A stretch of 64,000 nt of DNA from Tolypothrix sp. NIES-4075 (GTDB taxonomy: Bacteria > Cyanobacteriota > Cyanobacteriia > Cyanobacteriales > Nostocaceae), in assembly GCF_002218085.1 (NCBI RefSeq), contig NZ_BDUC01000006.1, forward strand, positions 310,001 to 374,000. Direction: 5' to 3'. The notes beneath the pieces are model-generated. The model was not told the origin of the DNA. It searched no databases and saw only the letters and a list, made by a program, of their open reading frames with translations. Within the stretch, counting starts at the first letter, position 1; each line of letters begins with the position of its first letter. Made by a program: the position numbers and the translations under genes. Shown here piece by piece: positions 53,357 to 63,178 of the stretch.

Positions 53357-54901
53357 ATGGCGCGTCTAGCACTGCTGAGTGTATCTAACAAAACTGGTTT
53401 AATTGACCTTGCCCGTAGCTTGGTAGAAGAATTTAACTTTGATTTAATCAGCAGTGGGGGAACAGCCAAAGCAATTAAAGATGCTGGATTACCAGTTACA
53501 AAAGTTGCCGATTACACAGGCTCACCAGAAATTTTAGGCGGTCGAGTGAAAACGTTGCATCCCCGAATTCATGGAGGAATCTTAGCACGGCGGGATGTGC
53601 CTGATGATTTGAGTGATTTGGCAAGCAACCAAATTCGTCCGATTGATTTGGTGGTGGTGAATCTTTATCCTTTTGAGGAAACGACAGCCAGACCTAATGT
53701 CACTTTAGCCGCAGCAGTTGAACAAATCGATATCGGCGGTCCTGCAATGTTGAGAGCGGCATCGAAAAACTTTGCTCACCTCACAGTTTTATGCGATCCG
53801 GCTCAATATGACGATTATTTGCAGCAATTGCGGGAAAATCAAGGTGAAGCTTCTTTAGAGTTTCGTCAAAAGTGTGCTTTAAAAGGATTTTTGCATACTT
53901 CGAGTTATGACCAAGCGATCGCATCCTACCTCAGCCAGCAGCATCCAAGCGAATCAACATCACCTCAAGAATTCACGCTTTCTGGCAAACAATTACAAGC
54001 TCTGCGCTATGGCGAAAATCCCCATCAAAGCGCCGGCTGGTATCAAACCGGAAATACTCCAACCGGATGGGCAGCTGCAACCAAACTTCAAGGCAAAGAA
54101 CTTAGTTACAACAACTTAGTTGATTTAGAAGCTGCACGGCGGATAATTTCCGAATTTCCAGACACGCCCGCAGCGGCGATTCTTAAGCATACTAATCCGT
54201 GTGGGGTGGGTTTGGGAAGCAATCTTAACGAAGCTTATCAAAAAGCTTTTAATGCGGATGCAACTTCGGCGTTTGGGGGAATTGTTGCGCTTAACCGTCC
54301 GATTGATGCTGCGACAGCTAGCGAGTTAACTAAGACGTTTTTAGAATGTGTGGTTGCACCCGGTTGTGATGAAGATGCATTAAGTATTCTTGGGGCAAAA
54401 TCTAAAGTGCGAGTTTTGATTTTACCTGATTTGAGTAGCGGACCGAAAGAAACGGTTAAAGCGATCGCCGGCGGTTTTCTTCTGCAAGCTGCGGATGATA
54501 TCATCGCTGATACGAGTAAGTGGCAAATTGTAAGCGATCGCCAACCTACCCAAATAGAGTTAGAAGAATTATTGTTTGCTTGGAAAGTTTGCAAACACGT
54601 CAAGTCTAACGCGATTGTAGTCAGTAGCGATCGCACTACATTAGGTGTCGGTGCCGGTCAAATGAACCGTGTCGGTTCAGTTAAAATTGCTCTAGAACAA
54701 GCTGGAGAAAAAGCCAAAGGTGCAATTTTAGCTAGTGATGGATTTTTCCCTTTTGATGACTCGGTGAGAACATCCGCAGAGAAAGGAATTAGTGCGATCG
54801 TTCAACCAGGAGGAAGCTTGCGAGATGCTGACTCAATCAAAGCTGCAAACGAACTCGGCTTAGTGATGGTGTTCACAGGTGTGCGTCACTTTTTACATTA
54901 G
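53357..54901 (+). CDS. purH: Bifunctional AICAR transformylase / IMP cyclohydrolase
   Basis: 514 residues, last two steps of de novo IMP synthesis. N-terminal cyclohydrolase (MGS fold) has SNKTGLIDLARSL, SSGGTAKAIK, GGRVKTLHPRIHGGILARR. C-terminal transformylase has RYGENPHQSAGWY, ILKHTNPCGVG, FGGIVALN and DGFFPFDDSVRTSAEKGI. Full length. TGGGGAATT precedes the ATG. Confidence 0.97.
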   Translation: MARLALLSVSNKTGLIDLARSLVEEFNFDLISSGGTAKAIKDAGLPVTKVADYTGSPEILGGRVKTLHPRIHGGILARRDVPDDLSDLASNQIRPIDLVVVNLYPFEETTARPNVTLAAAVEQIDIGGPAMLRAASKNFAHLTVLCDPAQYDDYLQQLRENQGEASLEFRQKCALKGFLHTSSYDQAIASYLSQQHPSESTSPQEFTLSGKQLQALRYGENPHQSAGWYQTGNTPTGWAAATKLQGKELSYNNLVDLEAARRIISEFPDTPAAAILKHTNPCGVGLGSNLNEAYQKAFNADATSAFGGIVALNRPIDAATASELTKTFLECVVAPGCDEDALSILGAKSKVRVLILPDLSSGPKETVKAIAGGFLLQAADDIIADTSKWQIVSDRQPTQIELEELLFAWKVCKHVKSNAIVVSSDRTTLGVGAGQMNRVGSVKIALEQAGEKAKGAILASDGFFPFDDSVRTSAEKGISAIVQPGGSLRDADSIKAANELGLVMVFTGVRHFLH

Positions 54902-54925
54902 ACAAACGTCGCAAAAATGAACCTA

Positions 54926-54945
54926 AGACGCGATTTATCGCGTCT
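54926..54945. terminator. Palindrome after purH
   Basis: AGACGCGAT/ATCGCGTCT stem, 25 bases after the purH stop; part of the GTAGAGACG palindrome family. Could serve as a terminator, though no T-run follows directly. A related copy AGAGACGTAGCATTGCTA lies at about 55019-55036. Confidence 0.5.
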
Positions 54946-55059
54946 CTACAAAGGTTTTTGACTAAGAATTAGTTATTTTTAACACTTATTTCTTTTAGAT
55001 ATCTAGGGGAAAATATTTAGAGACGTAGCATTGCTAGGTCTTGACGACGGTTATAGGTA

Positions 55060-56460
55060 TTACATGTCTTCTAACTCAATTCCCTTGGTTTCCTTAATGA
55101 AAAAGAGAACGAAAAATAACGAAATAGCTGCCGCAGTTGTATAAAGACCATAGGCAGCACCCAGCCCAAAATATTGCAATATGGGAGGAAATGTCGTGGA
55201 AACGGCGAAATTTGCAATCCATTGCATTGAAGCAGCAACTGAAAGTGCAGCACCTCGAATTGTGTTATTAAACATTTCTCCTAACAGCACCCAGGTAACT
55301 GGACCCCAGGAGAAACCGAAGCAAAATACATAGAGGTTGGCTGCGATGAGAGCTATAATACCCGCATTTCCGCTGAGAGTAGGGTTGCCAGCAGCATCAA
55401 GTTGAGCGGTTCCAAAAACAGAAGCCAACGTGCCCAAAGTGACGATCATACCAAGCGAACCTAGAATGAGCAAAGGCTTGCGACCAAATTTATCCACAAA
55501 GGCGATCGCAATCAGCGTTGTAATAATATTTACAGCTCCTGTAATCACCGTAATCGTTAAAGAATCTTTTTCAGAAAACCCGACTGCCCGCCACAAAACG
55601 CTGCTGTAGTAGAAAATTACATTAATACCAACAAATTGCTGGAGTACAGATAAACCTATTCCGATCCAAACTATGGGGAGGAGTCCACCACTTCTGCCTA
55701 ATAGGTCAGAAAACTTAGGCTGACGCTCTCGCAGGACTGTTTGCCGAATTTCTTCGATTTTTTCCAGGACGTTACCACCCAAAATCTTGGTCAGAACGCC
55801 TTCAGCTTCTGATTCCCGTCCTTGGGCAACTAAGTAACGGGGGGATTCGGGAATCGTTAAAGCAGCCATCCCGTAAAACACTGCTGGAGGGACTGCTGTC
55901 CAAAACATCCAACGCCAAGCAGCAATCCCAAACAAAAACGGCGACTCTGCTGAACCCGCTGACACAGCAATAAAGTAGTCACTCAGTAGGGCAATGAAAA
56001 TTCCCGCCACAATCGCTAGTTGTTGGAGAGATCCTAGCCTTCCGCGTAAATGAGTGGGGGAACACTCCGCAATGTAAGCTGGTGCGATCACGCTGGCAGT
56101 ACCGATTGCAATTCCACCCAATAGCCGCCAAAAAATAAAATCCCAGATAGTGAAGGCAATCCCAGAGCCAATAGCACTGATAGTAAACAACGCCGAAGCG
56201 ACCACCATTGCCTTGACTCGACCATAACGGTCTGCAATCTGTCCCGCAAAGAAGGCTCCTATCGCAGATCCGAGCAACGCTAGGGATACTGCCAGACCAG
56301 TCACCCAGCTAGTGGTGTTAAAAGCCTTGGAGATAGCTAAAACCGCGCCGTTGACCACGGCAGTGTCAAAACCGAACAAAAAGCCGCCGAGGGCAGCAGC
56401 ACCTGCAATCAAAATGACATAATACGTGTTGGCTTTACGACGAGTAGTAGTGGAGGTCAT
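55060..56460 (-). CDS. Sugar porter, major facilitator superfamily
   Basis: 466 residues, twelve transmembrane helices. Sugar porter signatures are GGFLFGFDTAVVNGA, AGQIADRYGRVK, PESPRYLVAQGRESEAE, DKFGRKPLLILGS and WVLLGEMFNNTIRGAALS. It would import a hexose such as glucose or fructose by proton symport, as in cyanobacterial GlcP-type permeases. Just upstream are remnants of a ribose-type ABC transporter. Confidence 0.92.
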   Translation of the reverse strand: MTSTTTRRKANTYYVILIAGAAALGGFLFGFDTAVVNGAVLAISKAFNTTSWVTGLAVSLALLGSAIGAFFAGQIADRYGRVKAMVVASALFTISAIGSGIAFTIWDFIFWRLLGGIAIGTASVIAPAYIAECSPTHLRGRLGSLQQLAIVAGIFIALLSDYFIAVSAGSAESPFLFGIAAWRWMFWTAVPPAVFYGMAALTIPESPRYLVAQGRESEAEGVLTKILGGNVLEKIEEIRQTVLRERQPKFSDLLGRSGGLLPIVWIGIGLSVLQQFVGINVIFYYSSVLWRAVGFSEKDSLTITVITGAVNIITTLIAIAFVDKFGRKPLLILGSLGMIVTLGTLASVFGTAQLDAAGNPTLSGNAGIIALIAANLYVFCFGFSWGPVTWVLLGEMFNNTIRGAALSVAASMQWIANFAVSTTFPPILQYFGLGAAYGLYTTAAAISLFFVLFFIKETKGIELEDM

Positions 56461-56473
56461 AGTTATATCTCAT

Positions 56474-56789
56474 ATATATTGAGCATTGGGCATTTCGCAG
56501 TCTGCGAATGACTTCAAATAAACGCTCAGTTTCGCGGTCAGACAGTGCTGCTGTTGGCTCATCCATCACCAAAACGCGGCTTTTATCCTTCAAGGCTCGC
56601 GCAATCTCTACTTGTTGCTGTTCGGCGATCGCCAATATATTGGCAAGCAATCTCTCCTGCTTGGGTATTCTTAGAGCTAATCATCGCATCCACGTCTGCA
56701 TCAACGGCTGAATCTATTGCAACCACAACCTTAAGAGCAAGTTTTGCTTGCTCGATTGCTAACTGCGATCGCGTAAGCGTGTCCCGCAA
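56474..56789 (-). pseudogene. Remnants of a ribose-type sugar ABC transporter
   Basis: Two fused fragments. At 56634-56735 the minus strand reads KVVVAIDSAVDADVDAMISS and KNTQAGEIA, like the middle of an RbsB-type sugar-binding protein. In another frame, from 56650, follows LAIAEQQQVEIARALKD and LVMDEPTAALSDRETERLF, the signature-to-Walker B region of an RbsA/XylG ATPase. Neither is complete and a deletion appears to have joined them. The sugar porter gene begins where the ATPase fragment ends. Confidence 0.75.
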
Positions 56790-57486
56790 GGACTCAGCGC
56801 AACACCAGAGGTGAACGCAATTCTCTCCATATTATCTATATCTAACAACGCATTTAAAGAAAGAAAAAGGTCAGCAGAATATAAAGAAAGCAAACTCATC
56901 ACAATATGAATAGGTCTTAAGTTTTCAGACCTAACCTAGCAACACTGCTAGTTTTGACAATTTCAACTTTTTTCAAGTGATTTTAGTTAGTGCTATTAGT
57001 TACCCTAAATTAGATGTTTTATTTTTTCAAACAAAACCACCTTCGTTGCACTACCTCAAATCATCACATTATTTTCTGTGTGAAAATACATTTGAAAGTG
57101 TCGGCAATAAAAATAGATTTTGACTAAATTTTCTCAAACATGCGAATTTGTATTCTGTTTTACTTTATCTTAGTTTATCCTGCACCATTGCCAAAATAAT
57201 TCCCGTTTAACTATCTTTACAAAACCCTAGAAGGCTATTGAATGTCTATTTAGTTAAAACTTTTTCTCCCAAAGCATTTCCAAATTTTAAGCAGCTTTCA
57301 GCTTAGGTAGAATTTAAAAAACTTAACAGCATAGGCGAAAAATATTTGCTGGTAACATCTATCTTTTGGGGGTAGAAATTTTTCGGACATCACCATATAT
57401 AAAAATCCTTTTGCCTTGTTTTTACAATTGACTCAAATATGCTTGTTAAGTGTGCTTAGTTATTCTACTTATTTACACTTCAGTAC
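56790..57486. other. Long A+T-rich intergenic region
   Basis: About 700 bases with no supported ORF, RNA gene or clear repeat. It may contain the promoter of the porter and its lost ABC genes. Confidence 0.5.
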
Positions 57487-58974
57487 TTAGTTATCAGTTG
57501 TCAGCTTAAATCCCGTCTGCTCTGCCTGTTTAGACAGCTGAAGCTTCTTTTGCTGCTCTTTATACTGGCGCAAGTGCTTCAATAAGCGTGCTTGGGATGA
57601 AGTGGAAGTACTTGAACTAATTGTGATTTCTGGCTTTTTGGTAGCACTTTTAAAAGCAGCAGGTGAGGTATTAATAATCATCACTTCTTGGGTTGCGGTT
57701 GGGGTAGGAATAACCAAATCTGATTTTTTAACAGATGCTTTAAAAGAGTCTAAAGTATCAGCAATTTGCACTTGCTGTTGCATCTGCTCTGTGGAAGAAA
57801 CCAAAGTACTTAAACCATTCACCAGTTGCCGCAAATTATTTCTAAAAGCCGGATCGCCAGTCAATTCATCTAAATCAGATGTTATTTTTTGGGTATTTTC
57901 AAATGTTACCCGTGCCGAATCTAAAGTTTGTTGCAATAGCAGTCGGTTATTTGGATCGTTTAAAGTTTTAGTAGCATCGCGTAAAGTTGTTGATGCTTCC
58001 GCTGCATTTGCTGAGAGAGTTTCTAAATTTTGCAGTAATTTTCCTTGGGTGAAGCGATTGACTGTTGGTGATAAACTGCTGACTGTAACGCGCAGTTGAT
58101 TGCTGGCTTGGCTAAGATTATTTAAAGTACCAACTAGCGTTGAGCGATTTGTTGTCACCAAATTATCCAGATTTGTCACCAAAGTTTTCGCTTGATTTGC
58201 AGTCGAACTAATAGTTTTTGCGGTTGTACCAAATTCAGTTGCAGTTGTGCTAAATTGCTTGGCGGTTGTACCGAATTGATTTACTGTTTGATTGGTAGAT
58301 GTACTAAGTTTATCTGTTGCCCGTTGCACTGAATTAGCTGTGGCGGAAAATGTCCCTAATTGTTGTTGTGCGTTTTTGCTCAAAACCTGGAGTTCTCGAC
58401 TTAAAGCCGCTACACTGACGGCTGCTTGAGAGGCAGTTTCTAGCGTTTTATTGACATTATTATAAAATGTCGGGTTACTGTATGCAACAGATAGCGCAGT
58501 GGAACTGCGAATAAGCTCATCAACACTGATGCCAACCTGACCTTTTAAGCGAGAGCCATTACAAAGGATAATCTGAGGATTGCAATTTTTTTCTGTGGGT
58601 TTAGCGACATCAGTTGCTTGAATTAACGTTGCTTTTGGTGTGATGTCGATAATGCTTTCGCTAATCAAACCGGACTGATTAGTTTCAACTAATACATCAC
58701 GGGGGATTTTCAATTCAGGTTGAGAAATATCAACTTCCACTTCAACGTTATTTAAACCAGGTTGAATTTTGGAAATACTGCCTACTTTCACTCCGCGATA
58801 GCGAACAAGTGTTCCCTTTTGCATTCCACCGGCGTTAGCAAACTCGATAATAACTTTGTATGAACGTTGAGATGTAGTGACTCTATTCAACCACAGCAGA
58901 ATCAGTCCAAATACCCCCAATCCTGCCAAAAGCAATAACCCTACAGAACCTTCTCTAAATGTTCGCGATCGCAT
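57487..58974 (-). CDS. MCE/MlaD-domain lipid transport protein
   Basis: 495 residues. N-terminal signal-anchor (GSVGLLLLAGLGVFGLILLWL), then the MCE domain (YKVIIEFANAGGMQKGTLVR, YRGVKVGSISKI, SGLISESIIDITP), then a long helical/coiled region rich in Thr, Ser and Gln (FGTTAKQFSTTATEFGTTAK). It should hexamerise and bridge the plasma membrane to the periplasm. Encoded next to a MlaF-type ATPase, so the pair belongs to a lipid-importing or exporting system; the MlaE permease is not in this window. TGD2-like role is inferred. Confidence 0.88.
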   Translation of the reverse strand: MRSRTFREGSVGLLLLAGLGVFGLILLWLNRVTTSQRSYKVIIEFANAGGMQKGTLVRYRGVKVGSISKIQPGLNNVEVEVDISQPELKIPRDVLVETNQSGLISESIIDITPKATLIQATDVAKPTEKNCNPQIILCNGSRLKGQVGISVDELIRSSTALSVAYSNPTFYNNVNKTLETASQAAVSVAALSRELQVLSKNAQQQLGTFSATANSVQRATDKLSTSTNQTVNQFGTTAKQFSTTATEFGTTAKTISSTANQAKTLVTNLDNLVTTNRSTLVGTLNNLSQASNQLRVTVSSLSPTVNRFTQGKLLQNLETLSANAAEASTTLRDATKTLNDPNNRLLLQQTLDSARVTFENTQKITSDLDELTGDPAFRNNLRQLVNGLSTLVSSTEQMQQQVQIADTLDSFKASVKKSDLVIPTPTATQEVMIINTSPAAFKSATKKPEITISSSTSTSSQARLLKHLRQYKEQQKKLQLSKQAEQTGFKLTTDN

Positions 58975-58991
58975 TTTTCTCCTTCTGCCAT

Positions 58992-59771
58992 CTAGCCGAC
59001 ATGAATCGGTCCATGCACACTCCCACTAAGAAATTGTCTAATCAAAGGATGTTCTGTATTCTCAAGTTCATCTATACTACCTTGCCACTGCACTTTACCT
59101 TCATAGAGAAAAATAACTTTGTCAGCGGTTCGACGAATAGTACTCTCTTGGTGGGTCACAATGGCATAAGTACCACATACTCCCTGAGTACATTGTAATT
59201 GGCGAATTAAATCTTCTATAACTGTAGAGGCAATTGGGTCAAGTCCGGCTGTCGGCTCATCGTATAGTAAAACTGCTGGTGCGTCTTGTGGGTTGTCTGG
59301 GTTGGACACAACTGCACGCGCAAAAGAAACGCGCTTTCGCATTCCTCCGGAAAGTTCACTAGGGTAACGCGAGCCGATTCCTGACAAACCTACCATATCC
59401 AATTTTTCCTCAACCAGATCTCGAATGCGCGATCGCGGCATTTTTGAGTATTGATAAAGTAAAAACCCTACATTCTGCTCGACTGTCAATGAATCGAATA
59501 ATGCTGCCTGCTGAAACACCATCCCAATCCCAACCGGATCGACACCATCTTCTATCAAACCTTGTCGCCGTACCCCTTGTACATAAATTTCTCCAGCATC
59601 GGGAGCCATTAATCCTGCAATTACCCGTAAAATTGTTGATTTACCAGTACCGCTAGGACCAATAATTCCTAATGCTTCTCCCTGGTAAATTGTCAAGTCT
59701 ACATTGTCTAAAACTTTATTGTTACCAAACGACTTAGAAACACCTTTAAGTTCAATCAATGGTTTATTCAT
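58992..59771 (-). CDS. ABC transporter ATPase, MlaF type
   Basis: 259 residues from ATG 59771 (MNKPLIELKGVSKSFGNN); the reading to 59906 runs through short repeats. Walker A IGPSGTGKST, Q-loop MVFQQAALFDSLTVEQNV, signature LSGGMRKR, Walker B VLLYDEPTAGLDP and IVTHQ switch. The next gene, MCE protein, begins 17 bases after its stop, so the two are co-transcribed for lipid transport. Start is preceded by GGGGAATGGG-type repeats. Confidence 0.9.
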   Translation of the reverse strand: MNKPLIELKGVSKSFGNNKVLDNVDLTIYQGEALGIIGPSGTGKSTILRVIAGLMAPDAGEIYVQGVRRQGLIEDGVDPVGIGMVFQQAALFDSLTVEQNVGFLLYQYSKMPRSRIRDLVEEKLDMVGLSGIGSRYPSELSGGMRKRVSFARAVVSNPDNPQDAPAVLLYDEPTAGLDPIASTVIEDLIRQLQCTQGVCGTYAIVTHQESTIRRTADKVIFLYEGKVQWQGSIDELENTEHPLIRQFLSGSVHGPIHVG

Positions 59772-59828
59772 TGGGAATGGGGAATTGGGCATTGGGCAAT
59801 GGGCATTGGGCAATGGACCACTAACATT

Positions 59829-59858
59829 GTAGAGACGCGAGGAACATCGCGTCTCTAC
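59829..59858. repeat. GTAGAGACGCGA palindrome between divergent genes
   Basis: GTAGAGACGCGA/TCGCGTCTCTAC with 6-base loop, followed by a half copy to 59890. Lies between the lipid ABC operon and the FAD oxidoreductase. Confidence 0.75.
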
Positions 59859-60666
59859 CAGTACAAACGCGAGGAACATCGCGTCTCTACCACTAACAAC
59901 TAACAAAAATAAAAATGCAAGATTGTGATGTCATAGTCATTGGTAGCGGTATCGGCGGATTGTGTGCTGCTGGATTACTTGCACGTTATGGCAAGCGAGT
60001 AATTGTTTGTGAAAGCCATACAATTGCTGGTGGTGCTGCTCATAGCTTCAGACGACGAAAATTTGAATTTGATTCCGGTCCCTCTTTTTATTCGGGTTTG
60101 ACTGATGCCCAGAGTTTAAATCCTCTCAAACAAGTTCTTGATGTTTTAGGCGAATCCCTTTTATGTGTGTCTTACGATCCTTTAGGACATTATCACCTTC
60201 CGGAAGGTACTTTTGCAGTTTATAGCAATATTGAGCGTTACCGTCATGAGGTGGAGAAAATTACGCCTCAAGGTGCTAGAGAATTAAAGCGGTTTGAAGA
60301 ACGTTTGTTACCGCTTTATGAAGCGATGAAAGGCATTCCCACTTTAGCTTTGAGAACAGATTGGCAGATGATTTTGGTTTTACTAAGACGTTATTTGCCA
60401 TCTTTGGCGAAAATGCTCCCCAATTTGCCGGTTGTCCAAGCTTCTGTGGGTAATGTGATGGATACTACAGTAAAAGATGCTTGGGTGCGGCGGTTGATTG
60501 ATTTGGAATGCTTTTTACTGTCTGGTTTAAAGGCACATGGTACTATTGCTCCAGAGGTAGCTTTTATGTTAGGTGAACGTTCCCGCTGTGGAGTTGAATA
60601 TCCTGTGGGAGGTAGTGGAGCAATTGTCAAGGCTTTGGTGCGGGGATTAGAAAAGTTTAATGGTAA

Positions 60667-61985
60667 GAGTAATCCAAGAAATAAATGATCCAAAATGCTG
60701 GGATACTGAAGAGATAATCAGTGTACCATCTATAACCATGTGTCCCGAATCTCTGATCCAACTCACCGACAGCCTTAAATCCCTTTACATTAAAACATCT
60801 CAGAAATTAAAAGGAAGTGACCGACGACAATTTATGGCAGAAGTAGTTAAAGGTTTGGGACGAGGAGGACAAATAATCGCAGAGAGGGAATTAGGCTGGA
60901 ATAGACGTACTATTCGTAAAGGGATCCAAGAATTAGAACATGGAATGTCGATTGCTGATTCATTTAAACTGAGGGGACGTAAGCGTAGTGAAGAAAATTT
61001 GCCTTTTTTACTATCGGACATAGTGTCAATTGTAGACCCACAGAGCCAAACAGACCCAACTTTCAATAGTATTAAGCTATATACTCGCCTTTCAGCAGCA
61101 GAGGTTCGTCATCAATTGATTGAACTAAAAGGATATCAAAATGAAGAACTACCTTCAATTGAGGTGATTCGACAACGATTAAACCAATTGGGTTATGGCT
61201 TAAAGCAGGTTGCTAAAACTAAGCCAATAAAAGAGATACCAGAAACTGGAGCTATCTTTAAAGAAGTTAATCGTATTAATCAGGAAGCTGATGATGACCT
61301 CGCGACGCTACGAATTTCTATGGATGCAAAGGTGGGGATAAAAGTTGGGGAATTTGACAGAGGAGGAAAAACTCGTGTACCTACTGTTGCGTTGGATCAT
61401 GACTTTTCCGATTGCTCAACTTTAACTCCCTACGGGATTTTTTTACCTCAAGAGAGTGAGTTATTTTTATTTTTCGTTCAATCCAAACTGACTGCTGATT
61501 GTATTGTTGACCTACTCGAAGATTGGTGGTTAGGTGTTCTAGACCGATTTTCTCACATTCGTAAAATAGTTATCAACCAAGATAATGGACCAGAAAATAA
61601 CTCTCGGCGAACTCAATTTATGTTTCGTATTCTTGAATTTGCCCACAAATTTCAACTGAAAATCCAATTAGCTTACTATCCGCCCTACCACAGTAAATAC
61701 AACCCGGTTGAACGAGCTTTTGGATGGCTTGAACAACATTGGAGCGGTAGCTTACTAGATAGTGTTGATACTGTAATTAAGTTCGCTTCGACTCTAACTT
61801 TTAAAGGTAAAAATCCTATGGTTACTTTGGTTGAGCGAGTTTACCATACAGGAGTTAAACTAACTTTGGCAGCGATGGCGGAAGTTGAAAAACAAATTCA
61901 ACGTTTACCAAACTTGAAGCAATGGTTTGTTGAAATATTTGGTAGCTCTGCCTAATTTCTGGATCATTTATTTCTTGGAACACTC
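60667..61985 (+). mobile_element. ISAzo13-family insertion sequence with 3-bp target duplication
   Basis: The element is 1319 bp. Ends GAGTAATCCAAGAAATAAAT and, inverted, GAGTGTTCCAAGAAATAAAT are 26-bp inverted repeats with two mismatches; the inner 20 bases TCCAAGAAATAAATGATCCA are perfect. The TAA at 60664-60666 is repeated at 61986-61988. Restoring GGTAA-GTTGCGG joins the oxidoreductase frame exactly. Looks like a recent insertion. Confidence 0.93.
60738..61955 (+). CDS. ISAzo13-family DDE transposase
   Basis: About 405 residues from ATG 60738 (MCPESLIQLTDSLKSLYIKT); a longer reading from 60660 starts outside the element. Shows an N-terminal helix-turn-helix (LGWNRRTIRKGIQEL) and a DDE catalytic core with D in LRISMDAKVGIKVG, D in KIVINQDNGPENNS and E in SKYNPVERAFGWLEQ. 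Intact to its stop at 61955. Confidence 0.9.
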   Translation: MCPESLIQLTDSLKSLYIKTSQKLKGSDRRQFMAEVVKGLGRGGQIIAERELGWNRRTIRKGIQELEHGMSIADSFKLRGRKRSEENLPFLLSDIVSIVDPQSQTDPTFNSIKLYTRLSAAEVRHQLIELKGYQNEELPSIEVIRQRLNQLGYGLKQVAKTKPIKEIPETGAIFKEVNRINQEADDDLATLRISMDAKVGIKVGEFDRGGKTRVPTVALDHDFSDCSTLTPYGIFLPQESELFLFFVQSKLTADCIVDLLEDWWLGVLDRFSHIRKIVINQDNGPENNSRRTQFMFRILEFAHKFQLKIQLAYYPPYHSKYNPVERAFGWLEQHWSGSLLDSVDTVIKFASTLTFKGKNPMVTLVERVYHTGVKLTLAAMAEVEKQIQRLPNLKQWFVEIFGSSA

Positions 61986-62742
61986 TAAGTTGCGGTTGGG
62001 ATGTCATGTTGAACAAATTTTAGTATCTGGTAAAGTTGTTGGTGTCAGGTTACAAAATAATGAAATTCTCAAAGCGCCTGTGGTAATTTCTAATGCCACA
62101 ATTTGGGATACTTACACTAAGTTGTTGCGTCCGGAAGACTTACCCGCATCTTACCGCAAAGTTTCGCTAGATACACCAGCGGTAGATAGTTTTATGCATT
62201 TACACTTAGGCATTCGTAGCGAAGGCTTGGAGAATTTGACGGGACATCATGTAGTAGTCCACGATGCACAGCAGGATATAACTTCACCGGGAAATACTTG
62301 CATGATATCGATTCCTAGTGTGTGGGATGCAACTCTAGCAGCAGAAAAACATCATGTGGTTCATGCTTATACTTTAGAACCATTAGCGGGATGGGAAAAA
62401 AATGCAGGGTATGAACAGAAGAAGCAAGAAAAAGCAAAGTCTTTATATCGTGCTTTAGAAAGAATTATCCCAGATATTCGCGATCGCATCGAGTTAGAAC
62501 TAATTGGCACACCACTAACTCACGCTTCTTATCTCAGAAGATATCAGGGAACTTATGGACCAGCGATCGCAGCTGGTAAAGGTATGTTTCCCAGCACACA
62601 CACACCCATTGCTGGATTGTATCGCGTCGGTGACAGCACTATGCCAGGAATTGGTGTACCGGCGGTGGCTGCATCTGGCATTTTGTGCGCGAATACTTTA
62701 GTTAAGCCAGAGCAAACAGCGGAATTATTAGATAATTTATAG

Positions 62743-62905
62743 GATTTTTAATATATCTTAGTACAGCATTTCATTAATGCGATCGCCAATTAAAGAAAGG
62801 CAATAAGAGTGCAATGCCAATGCAGAGCGATGTTATGTTAATGCAGAGCGATGTTATGCCAACCAGCTCTAAGCGCGATTGAAATTTAGCACGTCTGATA
62901 CCGTT
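62743..62905. other. Short spacer with duplicated motif
   Basis: ATGCAGAGCGATGTTATG occurs twice around 62821-62858. Otherwise no gene. Confidence 0.5.
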
Positions 62906-63178
62906 TCACGAAAAGCCTGATACAAATAAAGCCTCCAAAATAAAATCCCATCCAGTGATAGATTTGACTTGATAAGCACTCAATTGATCTAACTGTTTCC
63001 ACACAGCCTCTCGCAACTCATCTAATGTTTGAAAACATTCCCATCTCAAAGTTTTTTTTATTTCTTTCCATAACCTCTCAATTGGATTGACTTCGGGTGT
63101 ATGTGGAGGCTGAAACAAGAGAATTATATTCTCCGGTACTTGTAAATAATTACTAAAATGAAATGCACCATTAAGTAG
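62906..63178 (-). pseudogene. IS630-family transposase, C-terminal remnant
   Basis: The minus strand reads AFHFSNYLQVPENIILLFQP, then PHTPEVNPIERLWKEIKKTL, and ends at 62906 with EALFVSGFS. PxxxPxxNPIExxWxxxK is the catalytic Glu signature of IS630/Tc1-type transposases. The frame begins abruptly at about 63178, immediately after the stop of a second IS630 transposase, so the 5' part is lost. Confidence 0.8.

Larger units (their letters stand above)
59915..62742 (+). pseudogene. FAD-dependent carotenoid isomerase-like oxidoreductase, interrupted by an IS
   Basis: 59915-60666 plus 61989-62742 rejoin in frame to 501 codons. The N-terminus has the dinucleotide motif VIVIGSGIGGLCAAGLLARY and IAGGAAHSFRRRKFEFDSG. 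The C-terminus ends with the FAD tail GLYRVGDSTMPGIGVPAVAA. It belongs to the phytoene-dehydrogenase/CrtISO-like family (with all-trans-retinol reductase-like members); the exact substrate is uncertain. The reading FNGK then runs into the insertion at 60667, so the intact protein is not made. Confidence 0.9.

Noticed and set aside
60391..61066. Antisense ORFs in the oxidoreductase and ISAzo13 transposase
   Set aside because: No motifs; the plus-strand genes explain the region fully.
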